Assembly (NCBI RefSeq): GCF_900103975.1
Contig: NZ_FNIR01000003.1
Span: 248,001-312,000, forward strand
Direction: 5' to 3'
DNA from: Klenkia soli
Lineage (GTDB): Bacteria; Actinomycetota; Actinomycetes; Mycobacteriales; Geodermatophilaceae
DNA: 64,000 nucleotides
Part shown: in pieces, positions 1 through 9,192 of the stretch
Position numbering within the stretch: the first letter of the stretch is position 1
Layout of the letters: each line of letters starts with the position of its first letter
Made by a program: the position numbers and the translations under genes
Notes under the pieces: generated by a model
What the model saw: the letters and a program-made list of their open reading frames with translations, nothing else
Database searches by the model: none
What the model was told of the DNA's origin: nothing

Positions 1-320
1 ACGTCACCGGCGGGAACTACGAGGAGCGCGGCTACGCCTCGGTGGGCTCCGGCTCGCTGTTCGCCCGCAGCTCCCTGAAGAAGACCTGGCGCCCCGGCCT
101 GTCCGCCGACGCCGCCACCCGCAGCCTGGTCGAGGCGCTCTACGACGCCGCCGACGACGACTCCGCCACCGGCGGGCCCGACAGCGTCCGCCGGCTCTAC
201 CCGATCCTGTACCGGATCGACGCCGAGGGGGCCGCCCGGCTGCCCGACGCCGAGGTGGCCGAGATCGCCGCGTCGATCACCGCCGACCGGTCCGCCGGCT
301 CCGCGAACCGGGAGGCCTGA
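1..320 (+). CDS. prcB: Proteasome beta subunit, C-terminal part
   Basis: Only the last 106 residues lie in the window; the reading frame enters at base 3 and the N-terminal catalytic Thr is outside. The sequence has the PrcB-type motif [13 protein letters not shown], the [18 protein letters not shown] segment and the YPILYRI strand typical of the actinobacterial 20S beta subunit. PrcB supplies the proteolytic sites of the proteasome that degrades pupylated proteins delivered by the Mpa/ARC ATPase. The stop codon is 3 bp before prcA, so the two are co-translated as in other actinobacteria. Confidence 0.95.
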   Translation, partial: VTGGNYEERGYASVGSGSLFARSSLKKTWRPGLSADAATRSLVEALYDAADDDSATGGPDSVRRLYPILYRIDAEGAARLPDAEVAEIAASITADRSAGSANREA

Positions 321-323
321 GCC

Positions 324-1256
324 ATGACCATGCCCTACTACGCCTCGGCCGAGCAGGTCATGCGCGACCGCTCCGAGTACGCCCGCAAGGGCATCTCCCG
401 CGGTCGCAGCGTCGCCGTCCTCACCTGTGCCGACGGCGTCCTGCTCATCGCCGAGAACCCCAGCTCCACGCTGCACAAGGTCGGCGAGATCTACGACCGG
501 ATCGGCTTCGCCGCCGTCGGCCGGTACTCCGAGTTCGAGAGCCTGCGGGTGGCCGGCGTCCGGCTGGCCGACGTCCGCGGGTACTCCTACAACCGCCGGG
601 ACGTCACCGGCCGGGTGGTCGCCAACGCCTACGCGCAGACCCTCGGCTCCATCTTCACCGAGCAGATGAAGCCCTTCGAGGTCGAGCTGTGCGTCGCCGA
701 GGTCGGCACCACGCCCGAGGCCGACCAGCTCTACCGGCTGACCTTCGACGGGTCCGTGGTCGACGAGCCCGACTTCGTGGTCATGGGCGGTCAGGCCGAG
801 GCGGTCTCCACGCACCTGCGTGAGCACTTCCGCCCCGGGCTGCCGCTGCGCGAGGCCCTGGCGGTCGGCGTCGCGGCGCTCTCGGCGGTCAGCGCCTCCA
901 CCCAGGCCAACGGCGGGGCGCACACCACCCTCCCCGCCGAGCAGGTCGAGGTCGCCGTCCTCGACCGAGCACGCCCCAAGCGCACCTTCCGCCGGATCAC
1001 CGGGGCCGCGCTGCGCGCGCTGCTCGCACCCGCCGAGGCATCCGCTGCTGCTCCCGCCGAGGCCACCGGGGCAGCGGCCGACGAGACCGAGCCGGCCGCG
1101 CACCTGCCCAGCGCCCCCGCTCCGGGCACGCCGCCCGGCCTGGGCGACCCCGCGGCCCCGGACACCGCAGGCGGCACCTCGCCGGCGCACGACCCGGCGC
1201 AGGACACCGGAACGGCTCCGGCCACGGACGACCCCCAGCCCGGCGCACCGGCCTAG
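324..1256 (+). CDS. prcA: Proteasome alpha subunit
   Basis: A 310-residue 20S core alpha subunit. It starts [22 protein letters not shown], with the alpha-type N-terminal gate helix and no catalytic Thr, and contains the segment [17 protein letters not shown]. Alpha rings cap the core particle, gate substrate entry and dock the ATPase. The start follows a GGGAGG ribosome site by about 10 bp. The folded domain ends near residue 235. The remaining residues are an Ala/Pro/Thr-rich, presumably disordered tail, making the protein longer than the roughly 250-residue mycobacterial subunit. Its TAG stop lies inside the predicted -10 element of pafA. Confidence 0.95.
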   Translation: MTMPYYASAEQVMRDRSEYARKGISRGRSVAVLTCADGVLLIAENPSSTLHKVGEIYDRIGFAAVGRYSEFESLRVAGVRLADVRGYSYNRRDVTGRVVANAYAQTLGSIFTEQMKPFEVELCVAEVGTTPEADQLYRLTFDGSVVDEPDFVVMGGQAEAVSTHLREHFRPGLPLREALAVGVAALSAVSASTQANGGAHTTLPAEQVEVAVLDRARPKRTFRRITGAALRALLAPAEASAAAPAEATGAAADETEPAAHLPSAPAPGTPPGLGDPAAPDTAGGTSPAHDPAQDTGTAPATDDPQPGAPA

Positions 1257-1259
1257 GCT
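1254..1259 (+). promoter_or_regulatory. Predicted -10 of a leaderless pafA promoter
   Basis: TAGGCT is followed by 6 nt and then the GTG start of pafA, with no ribosome binding site between. In actinobacteria TANNNT ending 6-7 nt before a start codon marks a leaderless transcript. The element overlaps the prcA stop codon. Confidence 0.55.
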
Positions 1260-1265
1260 CGAACC

Positions 1266-2624
1266 GTGAACCGCAGGATCTTCGGCATCGAGACCGAGTA
1301 CGGCGTGACGTGCACCTTCGAGGGCCAGCGCCGGCTCTCGCCCGACGAGGTCGCGCGCTACCTGTTCCGCCGGGTGGTCTCGTGGGGGCGCAGCTCGAAC
1401 GTGTTCCTCCGCAACGGCGCGCGGCTCTACCTGGACGTCGGCAGCCACCCCGAGTACGCCACGGCGGAATGCGACGACCTCACCGAGCTCGTCGTCCACG
1501 ACAAGGCCGGTGAACGGATCCTGGAGGGTCTGCTGGTCGACGCCGAGCAGCGGTTGGCCGACGAGGGCGTCGCGGGCGACATCTACCTGTTCAAGAACAA
1601 CACCGACTCCGCCGGCAACAGCTATGGCTGCCACGAGAACTACCTGGTCGGCCGACAAGGCGAGTTCTCCCGCCTCGCCGACGTGCTGATCCCGTTCCTG
1701 GTGACCCGGCAGATCGTCTGCGGCGCCGGCAAGGTGCTGCAGACCCCTCGCGGCGCCGTCTACTGCGTCAGCCAGCGGGCCGAGCACATCTGGGAGGGCG
1801 TCTCGTCGGCGACCACCCGCTCCCGACCGATCATCAACACCCGCGACGAGCCGCACGCCGACGCCGAGCGCTACCGCCGGTTGCACGTGATCGTCGGCGA
1901 CTCCAACATGAGCGAGACCACCACGCTGCTCAAGGTGGCGATCACCGACCTCGTGCTGCGGATGATCGAGGACGGCGTCCCCATCCGGGACATGACACTG
2001 GAGAACCCGATCCGGGCGATCCGCGAGATCAGCCACGACCTCACCGGCCGGCGCAGGGTGCGGCTGTCCAACGGCCGCGAGATGTCGGCCCTGCAGATCC
2101 AGACCGAGTACCACGACCGGGCCGCCGAGTACGTCGACCGCGAGGGCCTGGGCCCGGTGCACCGGCAGATGCTCGAGCTGTGGGGCCGCACCCTCAAGGC
2201 CGTCGACACCGGCGACCACTCCCTCATCGACCGCGAGGTCGACTGGGCGATCAAGCAGTCGCTGATCGAGCGGTACCGGGCCAAGCACGACCTGTCGCTG
2301 TCGGCGCCCCGCATCGCCCAGCTGGACCTCGCCTACCACGACATCCGCCGCGGCCGGGGCCTGTACTACCTGCTGGAGCGGGCCGGGCAGGTCGACCGGA
2401 TCACCCACGACCCGCGGGTGTTCGAGGCCAAGAACGTGCCGCCGCAGACCACCCGGGCCAAGCTGCGCGGTGAGTTCATCCGCAAGGCCCAGGAGAAGCG
2501 CCGCGACTTCACCGTCGACTGGGTGCACCTCAAGCTCAACGACCAGGCCCAGCGCACCGTGCTGTGCAAGGACCCGTTCAAGTCCGTCGACGAGCGCGTG
2601 GACAAGCTGATCAACTCGATGTGA
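1266..2624 (+). CDS. pafA: Pup-protein ligase PafA
   Basis: A 452-residue PafA, the expected length. It is the sole ligase that, using ATP, joins the C-terminal Glu of Pup to lysines of target proteins. It belongs to the carboxylate-amine/glutamine synthetase-like superfamily. The N-terminus [13 protein letters not shown] carries the metal-binding/catalytic IETEYG motif; other family segments seen are [15 protein letters not shown] and [21 protein letters not shown] is the start, chosen because the conserved family N-terminus begins there and a leaderless -10 fits. It follows prcBA, so protease and tagging enzyme are encoded side by side. Confidence 0.96.
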   Translation: MNRRIFGIETEYGVTCTFEGQRRLSPDEVARYLFRRVVSWGRSSNVFLRNGARLYLDVGSHPEYATAECDDLTELVVHDKAGERILEGLLVDAEQRLADEGVAGDIYLFKNNTDSAGNSYGCHENYLVGRQGEFSRLADVLIPFLVTRQIVCGAGKVLQTPRGAVYCVSQRAEHIWEGVSSATTRSRPIINTRDEPHADAERYRRLHVIVGDSNMSETTTLLKVAITDLVLRMIEDGVPIRDMTLENPIRAIREISHDLTGRRRVRLSNGREMSALQIQTEYHDRAAEYVDREGLGPVHRQMLELWGRTLKAVDTGDHSLIDREVDWAIKQSLIERYRAKHDLSLSAPRIAQLDLAYHDIRRGRGLYYLLERAGQVDRITHDPRVFEAKNVPPQTTRAKLRGEFIRKAQEKRRDFTVDWVHLKLNDQAQRTVLCKDPFKSVDERVDKLINSM

Positions 2625-2639
2625 GGCAGGGTCGGCGTC

Positions 2640-3689
2640 GTGGCCACCGTGGACGACCGCTCGGCGCAGCTGCTGGCCGGCCCGCGCGGGCGTCGGCTCT
2701 GCCTGCACCTCGCGGTGGCCGGATCGCTCTGGCCCCCGCGCGGCACCACCGACCCACGCGATGCGCTGCGCCGAGCCGTCGCGGGCCTCGGCGGTGCCGC
2801 ACCTCCGCCGGAGCTGCTGTGGGCGGGCCTCGTCGCCGCAGTGGACAGCGGACGCTACTGGCAGGGACCCGAGGACGCCGACGCCCTGCTGGCCGACCCG
2901 GGGACGGCCGCCGTGCTGCGTCCGGTCGCCGACGCCGTCGCGGCCGACCAGCGCGTCGGGTGGTGGTGGGAGGACCTCGACCGCGCCACGCAGACGTCGA
3001 TCAGCTGGCCCGGCGCCGACGACGCGCCGGCGACCGCGCCGTCCACCGGTGACCGCGCACGGGCTCGGCGCTGGTCCTCCTCCCTGGTCGCAGAGGAGGA
3101 CCGTGCGGCCCGGGGGAGACCCGCGGACCCGACGGCTGCGTGGTCGGGGTCCTGGTGGTCCGCGCCCTGCCTCAGCGGTCTGCCGCACACGTCACGGACC
3201 AGGACCGCGTCCGTGCGGGTCGGGGCCGCGCTCGTGTCGCCGGTGCCCACCCCGGTCGGCCTGCACCTCGTCGAGGACGAGATGGGCTGGCCCACCGCCC
3301 GTACCTGGCCGGTCCGCGCGCGGGACGGCGCCCGGGTCCTCAAGATCCGCGGTCCCCAGGACTGGGTAGACCTGGTGGCCCGCCACCCCCTGCCGGCGAC
3401 CGCGTCCCGCCGGCACGACTGGTACAGCTGCACCGGACGCACGGGGGAGTGGCTGGTCCCCGACTGGGGCTCCGTCGCCGACGAGGTGGACGCGGTGCAC
3501 GTCTCGGTGGGCGCCTGGTCGGCGACGGCCGGGCGGGCCCTCGACGTGCCCGGCAGCACCGCGGCGACGGTGCTCGCGGGGTGGGACCCCGATGCCACGT
3601 GGTGGCTGACCGACTGCGTCGAGTCGGGTGACCCGACCGACTGGGTCCGCACCGACGAGGACCCGCCGGACCGGTGGGTCCCCGCCTGA
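2640..3689 (+). CDS. Hypothetical protein, tryptophan-rich
   Basis: A 349-residue open frame starting GTG 15 bp after pafA, ending 3 bp before the convergent DUF3866 gene. I do not recognise a family. It has no signal peptide or membrane segment and is rich in Trp, Asp and Arg (for example VGWWWEDLDRATQ and WWLTDCVESGDPTDWV), suggesting a soluble, acidic cytosolic protein. Codon use is like that of its neighbours. Its place in the proteasome cluster hints at, but does not prove, a link to pupylation. Third-position GC and the fit between pafA and the next gene support it being real. Confidence 0.7.
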   Translation: MATVDDRSAQLLAGPRGRRLCLHLAVAGSLWPPRGTTDPRDALRRAVAGLGGAAPPPELLWAGLVAAVDSGRYWQGPEDADALLADPGTAAVLRPVADAVAADQRVGWWWEDLDRATQTSISWPGADDAPATAPSTGDRARARRWSSSLVAEEDRAARGRPADPTAAWSGSWWSAPCLSGLPHTSRTRTASVRVGAALVSPVPTPVGLHLVEDEMGWPTARTWPVRARDGARVLKIRGPQDWVDLVARHPLPATASRRHDWYSCTGRTGEWLVPDWGSVADEVDAVHVSVGAWSATAGRALDVPGSTAATVLAGWDPDATWWLTDCVESGDPTDWVRTDEDPPDRWVPA

Positions 3690-3692
3690 GCC

Positions 3693-4778
3693 TCAGGCCA
3701 GCCGGGCGGCGTGCCGACCGGCGCAGGCCGCGGCCAGGAAGTAGGCGTGGTCGGCGTCCAGCCCCCGGCCCATCGTCGACAGCCCGACCGGCAGGGCGCG
3801 CAGCGCGTCGTCCAGACCCTCGACCTCGACCTCGACCACAGGGTTGCGGTCGGGTTGGCCGGCGAGGTCCTCGGCCACCTGCACGGCCAGCTCGTCGGAC
3901 AGACCGGAGGCGGGGACCGGCAGCACGACCCCACCCATCGCCACACGCCCGAAGGCCGTCAGCGAGTGGTGGGAGACCCCCCGGTGCCGCGGGCGCGGGT
4001 CGGCGTCGGAGATACGCAGCGCACCGACCGCCTGCCCACCCAGCACGTGGACCGCGTTGCAGGCGTCACCGGCAGCCACCCCCGAGAACCCCCACGGCGT
4101 CCCCGTACCCAGGTTGCCCGGCCCCTGGGCGACCACCGCCACGTCGGCGGACAGCACGTGGCGGGCGGCCAGCAGACCGGTGTGCACGGTGACCGCCTCG
4201 AGGTCGCCGCCGAACGCCTGGCCCACGGTGACCACCCCGGCCAGCGACGCGGCCAGGCCGTCCAGGGTGCGCGAGAACGCCGCCGGCAGCGCACCGCCGT
4301 CGGTCATCACGTAGGCCACCCGCAGGCCGGGAGCGGTGGCCAGCACCCCGGCCAGCACCGCCGGCAGCGCCGAGTGCAGGTCGGCCACCACCACCGGCAT
4401 GCCCCCGACGTCCTCGGCCTCGACGATCACCGCGTGGTGCGGCGTCTCCTGCTCATCCACGCCCTGCACCGTGACCTGCAGCCCGGTGTACCGGCCCTTG
4501 ACCAGGTGACCGGGGCCGGTCGGGTCGGCCGGCAACCGGTCGGGGAACGCGACCACCAGCGCGTAGCCGCCGGTGCCCAGCCGCTGCGCCCAGGCGGTGG
4601 TGTTCAGCAGCACCGCGTCACCCACCTCGGGCGTGCCCACCACCGAGGGGTGGGCCAGGGCGCGGAGCTCGCCGTCGCCGGGCACCTCGACCTGCAGCTC
4701 GAGCGAGTCGCGCCAGGTGCGGCCCAGGGCCAGCACCGTGCCGCGCCGCCAACGGATCCGGGACTCGGGGCTGGTCAC
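3693..4778 (-). CDS. DUF3866 family protein
   Basis: A 361-residue protein matching the DUF3866 family, widespread in actinobacteria and some Firmicutes, of unknown function. It begins with a small beta-rich region (RRGTVLALGRTWRDSLELQV) followed by Gly/Ala-rich alternating alpha-beta segments such as PVVVADLHSALPAV and VVAQGPGNLGTGTPWGFSG. There is no signal peptide. The GTG start is chosen because TAGGTT lies 7 nt upstream on the same strand, giving a leaderless promoter back to back with that of pafB. It often sits near pafBC or exonuclease genes in actinobacteria. Confidence 0.82.
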   Translation of the reverse strand: MTSPESRIRWRRGTVLALGRTWRDSLELQVEVPGDGELRALAHPSVVGTPEVGDAVLLNTTAWAQRLGTGGYALVVAFPDRLPADPTGPGHLVKGRYTGLQVTVQGVDEQETPHHAVIVEAEDVGGMPVVVADLHSALPAVLAGVLATAPGLRVAYVMTDGGALPAAFSRTLDGLAASLAGVVTVGQAFGGDLEAVTVHTGLLAARHVLSADVAVVAQGPGNLGTGTPWGFSGVAAGDACNAVHVLGGQAVGALRISDADPRPRHRGVSHHSLTAFGRVAMGGVVLPVPASGLSDELAVQVAEDLAGQPDRNPVVEVEVEGLDDALRALPVGLSTMGRGLDADHAYFLAAACAGRHAARLA

Positions 4779-4785
4779 CCGGCCC

Positions 4786-4807
4786 AACCTAGGCGACGCA
4801 CTAGCCT
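4786..4807. promoter_or_regulatory. Back-to-back leaderless promoters (DUF3866 and pafB)
   Basis: On the minus strand TAGGTT (4786-4791) lies 7 nt before the GTG of the DUF3866 gene. On the plus strand TAGCCT (4802-4807) lies 7 nt before the GTG of pafB. The two -10 elements are 10 bp apart in a 36-bp intergenic gap, so RNA polymerase binding at one should exclude the other. Confidence 0.5.
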
Positions 4808-4814
4808 GGCCCAC

Positions 4815-5783
4815 GTGTCGGCCAAGCGTGCGGAGAGACTGGTCAACCTGGTCTTCGCGCTGCTGGGCACCCGGCAGTTCGTGACCGCCGAGCGGATCCG
4901 CAGCACCGTGCCCGGCTACGAGCAGGCCGACGGCACCGAGCGCGCCGACGAGGCCTTCAAGCGCATGTTCGAGCGCGACAAGACCGACCTGCGCGAGCTC
5001 GGCGTCCCGCTCGAGACCGGCCGCACCAGCATGTTCGACACCGACGACGGCTACCGGATCGCCCGCTCCGCCTACGAGCTGCCCGAGATCACCCTCACCG
5101 GTGACGAGGCCGCGGCGGTCGGCCTGGCCCTGCGGCTGTGGCAGTCCGCGCAGCTGGGCGGTGCCGCCCAGGGCGCCCTGGTCAAGCTGCGCGCCGCCGG
5201 GGTCGACGTCGACGGCGCCGGCGCGCTGCCGCTGCAGCCCCGGCTGGACGGCGGCGAGCCCGCCTTCGACGCCTGCTACACCGCCGCCCGCGACCGCCGG
5301 CTGCTGACCTTCACCTATACCCGCCCCGACGAGGACACCGGCGTCCGCCGCCGGGTGCACCCGTGGGGCGTCGTGTCCTGGCACGGCCGCTGGTACCTGG
5401 TCGGGCACGACCTGGACCGCGACGGCACGCGGGTGTTCCGGCTCTCCCGGGTGACCGGCACGGCCCGGGCGGCCGGGCCGTCCGACGCGTTCACCCCGCC
5501 CGACGACCTCGACCTCGCCGCCGTCGTCGCCCGGCAGGTGGGCCGGCCCGAGCACGTCGCCGTCCTCCTCGTCCGGCCCGGCACCGCCGTCGGGCTGCGC
5601 CGCCGGGCCGCCGACCTCGGCCCGGCCCCGGACGGCGACGACCGGCTCGAGCTGCGGACGACGGAGCTCTGGGCCCTCGCCGACGAGATCGCCGCGCACG
5701 GCCCCGACGTCCTGGTCGAGTCCCCGCCCGAGCTGCGGTCGGCCGTGGTCGAGCGGCTGACCCGGTTGGCGGCGTCGGCATGA
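4815..5783 (+). CDS. pafB: WYL-domain transcriptional regulator PafB
   Basis: A 322-residue protein with an N-terminal winged helix-turn-helix (residues about 1-70, AKRAERLVNLVFALL) and a WYL domain (about 160-235, with WGVVSWHGRWYLVGHD). With PafC it forms the mycobacterial activator of the LexA-independent DNA damage response; the WYL domain is thought to sense single-stranded DNA. GTG start with a leaderless -10. The stop overlaps the pafC start (ATGA), so the two subunits are translationally coupled. Confidence 0.93.
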   Translation: MSAKRAERLVNLVFALLGTRQFVTAERIRSTVPGYEQADGTERADEAFKRMFERDKTDLRELGVPLETGRTSMFDTDDGYRIARSAYELPEITLTGDEAAAVGLALRLWQSAQLGGAAQGALVKLRAAGVDVDGAGALPLQPRLDGGEPAFDACYTAARDRRLLTFTYTRPDEDTGVRRRVHPWGVVSWHGRWYLVGHDLDRDGTRVFRLSRVTGTARAAGPSDAFTPPDDLDLAAVVARQVGRPEHVAVLLVRPGTAVGLRRRAADLGPAPDGDDRLELRTTELWALADEIAAHGPDVLVESPPELRSAVVERLTRLAASA

Positions 5784-6742
5784 GCGCGCCGACGACCGAC
5801 CGGATGACCCGGCTGCTGGCCCTGCTGCCCTACCTGGAGGCCCGGCCCGGCGGCGTGCTGCTGGCTGACGCCGCCCGCGACTTCGCCATCACCGAGGCGC
5901 AGCTGCAGAAGGACCTCGAGCTGCTGTGGGTGTGCGGGTTGCCCGGCCACGGGCCCGGCGACCTGGTCGACCTGTCGTTCGAGGGCGACCGGGTGCGGGT
6001 CACCGACACCGCCGGGCTGGTCCGACCGCTGCGGCTGGCCACCGACGAGGCCGTCGCCCTGGTCGTCGCGCTGCGCGCCCTGCTCGAGCTGCCCGGGTTG
6101 GCCGAGACCGACGCCGTGAGCCGCGCGTTGGTCAAGGTGTCGGCCGCGGCGGGGGAGCCGGTGGACCTCGCCGGGGCGGTCACGGTGAGCATCGACGCCC
6201 GCGAGCAGACCCTCGCCGTCGTCCGGCAGGCCCTGCAGGCCCACCGCGCGCTGCACCTGCACTACTACGTGCCCAGCCGCGACCAGCGCACCGAGCGCAC
6301 GGTCGACCCGATGCGCCTGCTGCTGGTCGACGGGCACTGGTACCTGGAGGCCTGGTGCCGGCTGGCGGTGGGCACCCGGCTGTTCCGGTTGGACCGGGTG
6401 GACGACGTCGCGGTGCTCGACGAACCCTCCGCGCCCCCCGAGCAGGCGCAGCCGCGCGACCTCGACGACGGCCTCTACCAACCCGGCGCCGACCAGCCGC
6501 TGGTCCGCCTCCGGCTGGACCGCAGCGCCCGCTGGGTGGCCGACTACTTCCCGGTCGAGGAGGTCGTCGCGGTGGACGACCCGCCCGGCGGCCTGGCCGT
6601 CTCGGTGCGCACCGCCGACCCGGCCTGGGCCCGCCGGCTGGTGGCCTCCCTCGGGGGTGCGGCCCGGGTGGACGACCCGCCCGAGCTCGCCGACGAGATC
6701 GCCGCCGACGCCCGCGCCGCGCTCCTGCGCTACAGCGACTGA
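5780..6742 (+). CDS. pafC: WYL-domain transcriptional regulator PafC
   Basis: A 320-residue paralogue of PafB with an N-terminal HTH (TDRMTRLLALLPYLEARP), a WYL domain around residues 150-215 (LLLVDGHWYLEAWC) and a C-terminal WCX-like extension (ARWVADYFPVEEVVAVDD). It acts with PafB as a heteromeric regulator of DNA-damage genes. It overlaps pafB by 4 bp. The association with pafA is positional; mycobacterial work found no role for PafBC in pupylation itself. Confidence 0.93.
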   Translation: MSAPTTDRMTRLLALLPYLEARPGGVLLADAARDFAITEAQLQKDLELLWVCGLPGHGPGDLVDLSFEGDRVRVTDTAGLVRPLRLATDEAVALVVALRALLELPGLAETDAVSRALVKVSAAAGEPVDLAGAVTVSIDAREQTLAVVRQALQAHRALHLHYYVPSRDQRTERTVDPMRLLLVDGHWYLEAWCRLAVGTRLFRLDRVDDVAVLDEPSAPPEQAQPRDLDDGLYQPGADQPLVRLRLDRSARWVADYFPVEEVVAVDDPPGGLAVSVRTADPAWARRLVASLGGAARVDDPPELADEIAADARAALLRYSD

Positions 6743-6779
6743 CCAGGCTGCGCACAGCAGGGGCGTGGGTGGTCCCGGC

Positions 6780-6785
6780 TAGGGT
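6780..6785 (+). promoter_or_regulatory. Predicted leaderless -10 element
   Basis: TAGGGT followed by 7 nt and the GTG of the small membrane protein; no Shine-Dalgarno between. Confidence 0.5.
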
Positions 6786-6792
6786 CGGCCCC

Positions 6793-6996
6793 GTGCTGCT
6801 GCTGATCGTGCTGGGCGTCGTCGTCGTGCTGGCCCTCGTCGTCCTGGGAGCCCTCGGCTTCGGCCTGCTCGGCGCGGTCGGTCGACTGACCCGCGAGATG
6901 GCCGCCCTGCAGCGCGACGTCGCCCCGGTGGCGGCCCAGCTGCAGGCCTCGCTGGCCGAGGCGGCAGCCAAGCGCGGGCAGCCCACCGACGCGTAA
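6793..6996 (+). CDS. Small single-span membrane protein
   Basis: A 67-residue protein with one N-terminal membrane helix (residues about 1-27, LLLIVLGVVVVLALVVLGALG) followed by an amphipathic coiled-coil-like tail (REMAALQRDVAPVAAQLQASL). No function is known to me. It sits between pafC and tatA, where many actinobacteria have a similar small gene. The GTG start is placed by the leaderless -10 element 7 nt upstream. Confidence 0.7.
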   Translation: MLLLIVLGVVVVLALVVLGALGFGLLGAVGRLTREMAALQRDVAPVAAQLQASLAEAAAKRGQPTDA

Positions 6997-7031
6997 CCTC
7001 GGACCCGGCCCCACACCCCACGGAGGACCCG

Positions 7032-7352
7032 ATGAGTCTCGGCCCGCTCGAGATCGGCCTGATCATCCTGGCCATCCTGCTGCTGTTCGGCTACAAGAAG
7101 CTGCCCGACGCGTCCCGGTCGCTCGGCCGGTCGATGCGCATCTTCAAGGGCGAGATGAAGGGCATGAAGGACGACGACGTCCGCGCCAAGGACCCCGCGA
7201 CCACCAGCCGCGGTGAGCTCGCACCCCCCGTGCCGCCGGTGACCCCGGACTACGAGGCCGAGGCCCGCGCGGCCGAGGCCCGGGCCGCCGAGGCGCGCGC
7301 CCGCGCCGACGCCAGCCGCACGGGGACCACCCCCGTCGACGGCACCCGCTGA
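7032..7352 (+). CDS. tatA: Sec-independent protein translocase TatA
   Basis: A 106-residue TatA/E protein: a short N-terminal membrane helix (GPLEIGLIILAILLLFGYKK), the conserved FGYKKLPDASRSLG hinge and amphipathic helix, then a charged Ala/Glu/Arg-rich tail with an AEARAAEARA repeat. TatA oligomers form the conduct through which folded twin-arginine proteins cross the membrane. A GGAGG site lies 7 bp before the ATG, and TAACCT at 6994-6999 is a possible -10. tatC follows 19 bp downstream; no tatB is seen here. Confidence 0.95.
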   Translation: MSLGPLEIGLIILAILLLFGYKKLPDASRSLGRSMRIFKGEMKGMKDDDVRAKDPATTSRGELAPPVPPVTPDYEAEARAAEARAAEARARADASRTGTTPVDGTR

Positions 7353-7371
7353 TCCCGCCCGGCACCGGGTC

Positions 7372-8280
7372 GTGAGCACCGCCGAGGCCAGCCGACCGCG
7401 CATCGGGCGGCGGAAGCGACCGCCGCGCGACGACGCGGCGACGATGTCGCTCATCGCGCACCTCAAGGAGCTGCGCAACCGCATCGGCATCGCGCTGCTC
7501 TTCGTGCTCATCGCCACGGCGATCGCGTTCTGGTGGTACGACCACGGCCTCGGCCAGTTCATCCGGGCGCCGTACTGCTCCATCCCGGCCGACAACCGGG
7601 CCCTGGACACCGGGAACAGCAGCGACGACTGCCGCCTGCTGGTCACCGACGTCTTCGGTGGGGCCCTGATCCGGCTGAAGATCGCGTTCATCGCCGGCAT
7701 CGTGCTGTCGGCCCCGTTCTGGCTCTGGCAGATTTGGGCCTTCCTCACCCCGGGGCTGAAGACGCACGAGAAGCGCTACGGCGTCGGGTTCGTGGTCGCC
7801 TCGAGCACCCTGTTCGCCCTCGGGGCCGTGCTGGCCTACATCTCCCTCAAGGCCGGGCTCACCCTGCTGCTCGGGCTGGCCGGGGACAACGTGGCCATCG
7901 CCCTGACGGCGCAGGACTACATCGGGTTCGTCATCTCGATCCTGCTGGCGTTCGGCGTCTCCTTCGAGGTCCCGCTCATCGCGGTGGCCCTCAACCTCAT
8001 CGGGGTGCTGTCCTACGCCGTCCTGGCGAAGTCCCGCCGGTGGATCTTCTTCCTGACCATCGTGTTCGCGGCGTTCATCACGCCCACCCAGGACCCGTTC
8101 ACGATGCTGCTGATGGCGCTGCCGATGTGCGTGCTGTTCGAGGTGGCCATCCAGATCGCCCGGGTGGTCGACAAGCGCCGGGCCCGCCGCGACGGCACGG
8201 CCGGGTTCGCCGACCTGGACGACGACGAGGCCTCGCCGCTGGATGTCCGCCCGTCGGTGCTGGACGACCCGGACCGCTGA
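7372..8280 (+). CDS. tatC: Sec-independent protein translocase TatC
   Basis: A 302-residue TatC with six predicted membrane spans. The family motif is MSLIAHLKELRNR near residue 25, and the periplasmic loop is long and holds two Cys (YCSIPADN and DDCRLL). TatC is the receptor that reads the twin-arginine signal. The N-terminal 22 residues are basic and cytosolic. The C-terminal tail (RRARRDGTAGFADLDDDEA) is charged. GTG start 19 bp after tatA; the stop is 3 bp before the next gene, so the three genes look like one operon. Confidence 0.95.
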   Translation: MSTAEASRPRIGRRKRPPRDDAATMSLIAHLKELRNRIGIALLFVLIATAIAFWWYDHGLGQFIRAPYCSIPADNRALDTGNSSDDCRLLVTDVFGGALIRLKIAFIAGIVLSAPFWLWQIWAFLTPGLKTHEKRYGVGFVVASSTLFALGAVLAYISLKAGLTLLLGLAGDNVAIALTAQDYIGFVISILLAFGVSFEVPLIAVALNLIGVLSYAVLAKSRRWIFFLTIVFAAFITPTQDPFTMLLMALPMCVLFEVAIQIARVVDKRRARRDGTAGFADLDDDEASPLDVRPSVLDDPDR

Positions 8281-8283
8281 CCG

Positions 8284-9192
8284 GTGGAGGTCGCGCTGCT
8301 GGTCAACACCGCTGCCGGCCGCGGCCGGGCCCGTGCCGCCGCGGACGCCGCCACCGCCCGGTTGGCGGCGGGCGGGGTGCGGGTGCGCCCGCTGGTCGCC
8401 GCGGACCGGTCGGCCGCCGAGGCGGCGGTCCGGGCGGTGCGCGCGGACGTCGACGCCGTGGTCGCCCTCGGCGGTGACGGGGTGGTCCACGCCGCCGTCC
8501 AGGGGCTGGCCGGCACCGGCACCCCGCTGGCGGTGCTGCCCGCCGGTACCGGCAACGACCTCGCGCTGGCCCTGGGCATCCCGGCCGACCCGCTGGCGGC
8601 CGCCGACGCCGCGGCCGCCGACCTGCGCGCAGCCGCGGCGACCGGCATCGACCTCGTCCGGAGCAGCTCGGCGGCGGGGGAGCGGTGGTGGGCCACCGTG
8701 CTGTGCTGCGGGTTCGACTCCGCCGTCAGCGACCGGGTCAACCGGCTGCGCTGGCCGCGCGGACCCCGCCGCTACGACCTGGCCATCGCCGTCGAGCTGG
8801 CCCGGCTGCGCTCGCGCCGGGTGCGGCTGACCCTCGACGGCGTCGCCGCCGACCGGGAGGTCACGCTGGTCGCGGTCGGCAACACGCCGTTCTACGGCGG
8901 TGGGCTGCGGATCTGCCCCGATGCCGACCCCGCCGACGGGTGGCTGGACGTCACCGTGGTGGGCCCGGTGAGCCGCCGCGAGCTGGTGCGCACCCGTCCC
9001 CGGTTGGCCGCCGGCACCCACGTCGCGCACCCCGCGGTCGAGGTGCTGCGCGCCCGGGAGGTGCTGGTCGAGAGCACCGAGGCGTTGACGACCTGGGCGG
9101 ACGGCGAACCGGTCGGCCCGTTGCCGCAGCGCTGCACCGTCGTCCCCGGGGCGCTCTCGGTCCTCGGCGCCGGGCGGCGCGCGGCCTCGTAA
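8284..9192 (+). CDS. Diacylglycerol kinase-family lipid kinase
   Basis: A 302-residue DagK/YegS-type kinase. Seen are the nucleotide-binding motif VVALGGDGVVHAAVQG and the PAGTGNDLALALGIP motif, both hallmarks of DAGK_cat, with a C-terminal beta-sandwich (FYGGGLRICPDADPADGWLD). Members phosphorylate diacylglycerol or related lipids at the inner membrane and recycle lipid from turnover. GTG start 3 bp after tatC, suggesting co-transcription. Precise substrate is not determined by sequence. Confidence 0.88.
   Translation: MEVALLVNTAAGRGRARAAADAATARLAAGGVRVRPLVAADRSAAEAAVRAVRADVDAVVALGGDGVVHAAVQGLAGTGTPLAVLPAGTGNDLALALGIPADPLAAADAAAADLRAAAATGIDLVRSSSAAGERWWATVLCCGFDSAVSDRVNRLRWPRGPRRYDLAIAVELARLRSRRVRLTLDGVAADREVTLVAVGNTPFYGGGLRICPDADPADGWLDVTVVGPVSRRELVRTRPRLAAGTHVAHPAVEVLRAREVLVESTEALTTWADGEPVGPLPQRCTVVPGALSVLGAGRRAAS

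Noticed and set aside
1390-1415. GAAC-N2-GTTC near 1.4 kb as a second LexA box
   Set aside because: Spacing between halves is 2 instead of 4 and it lies well inside pafA.
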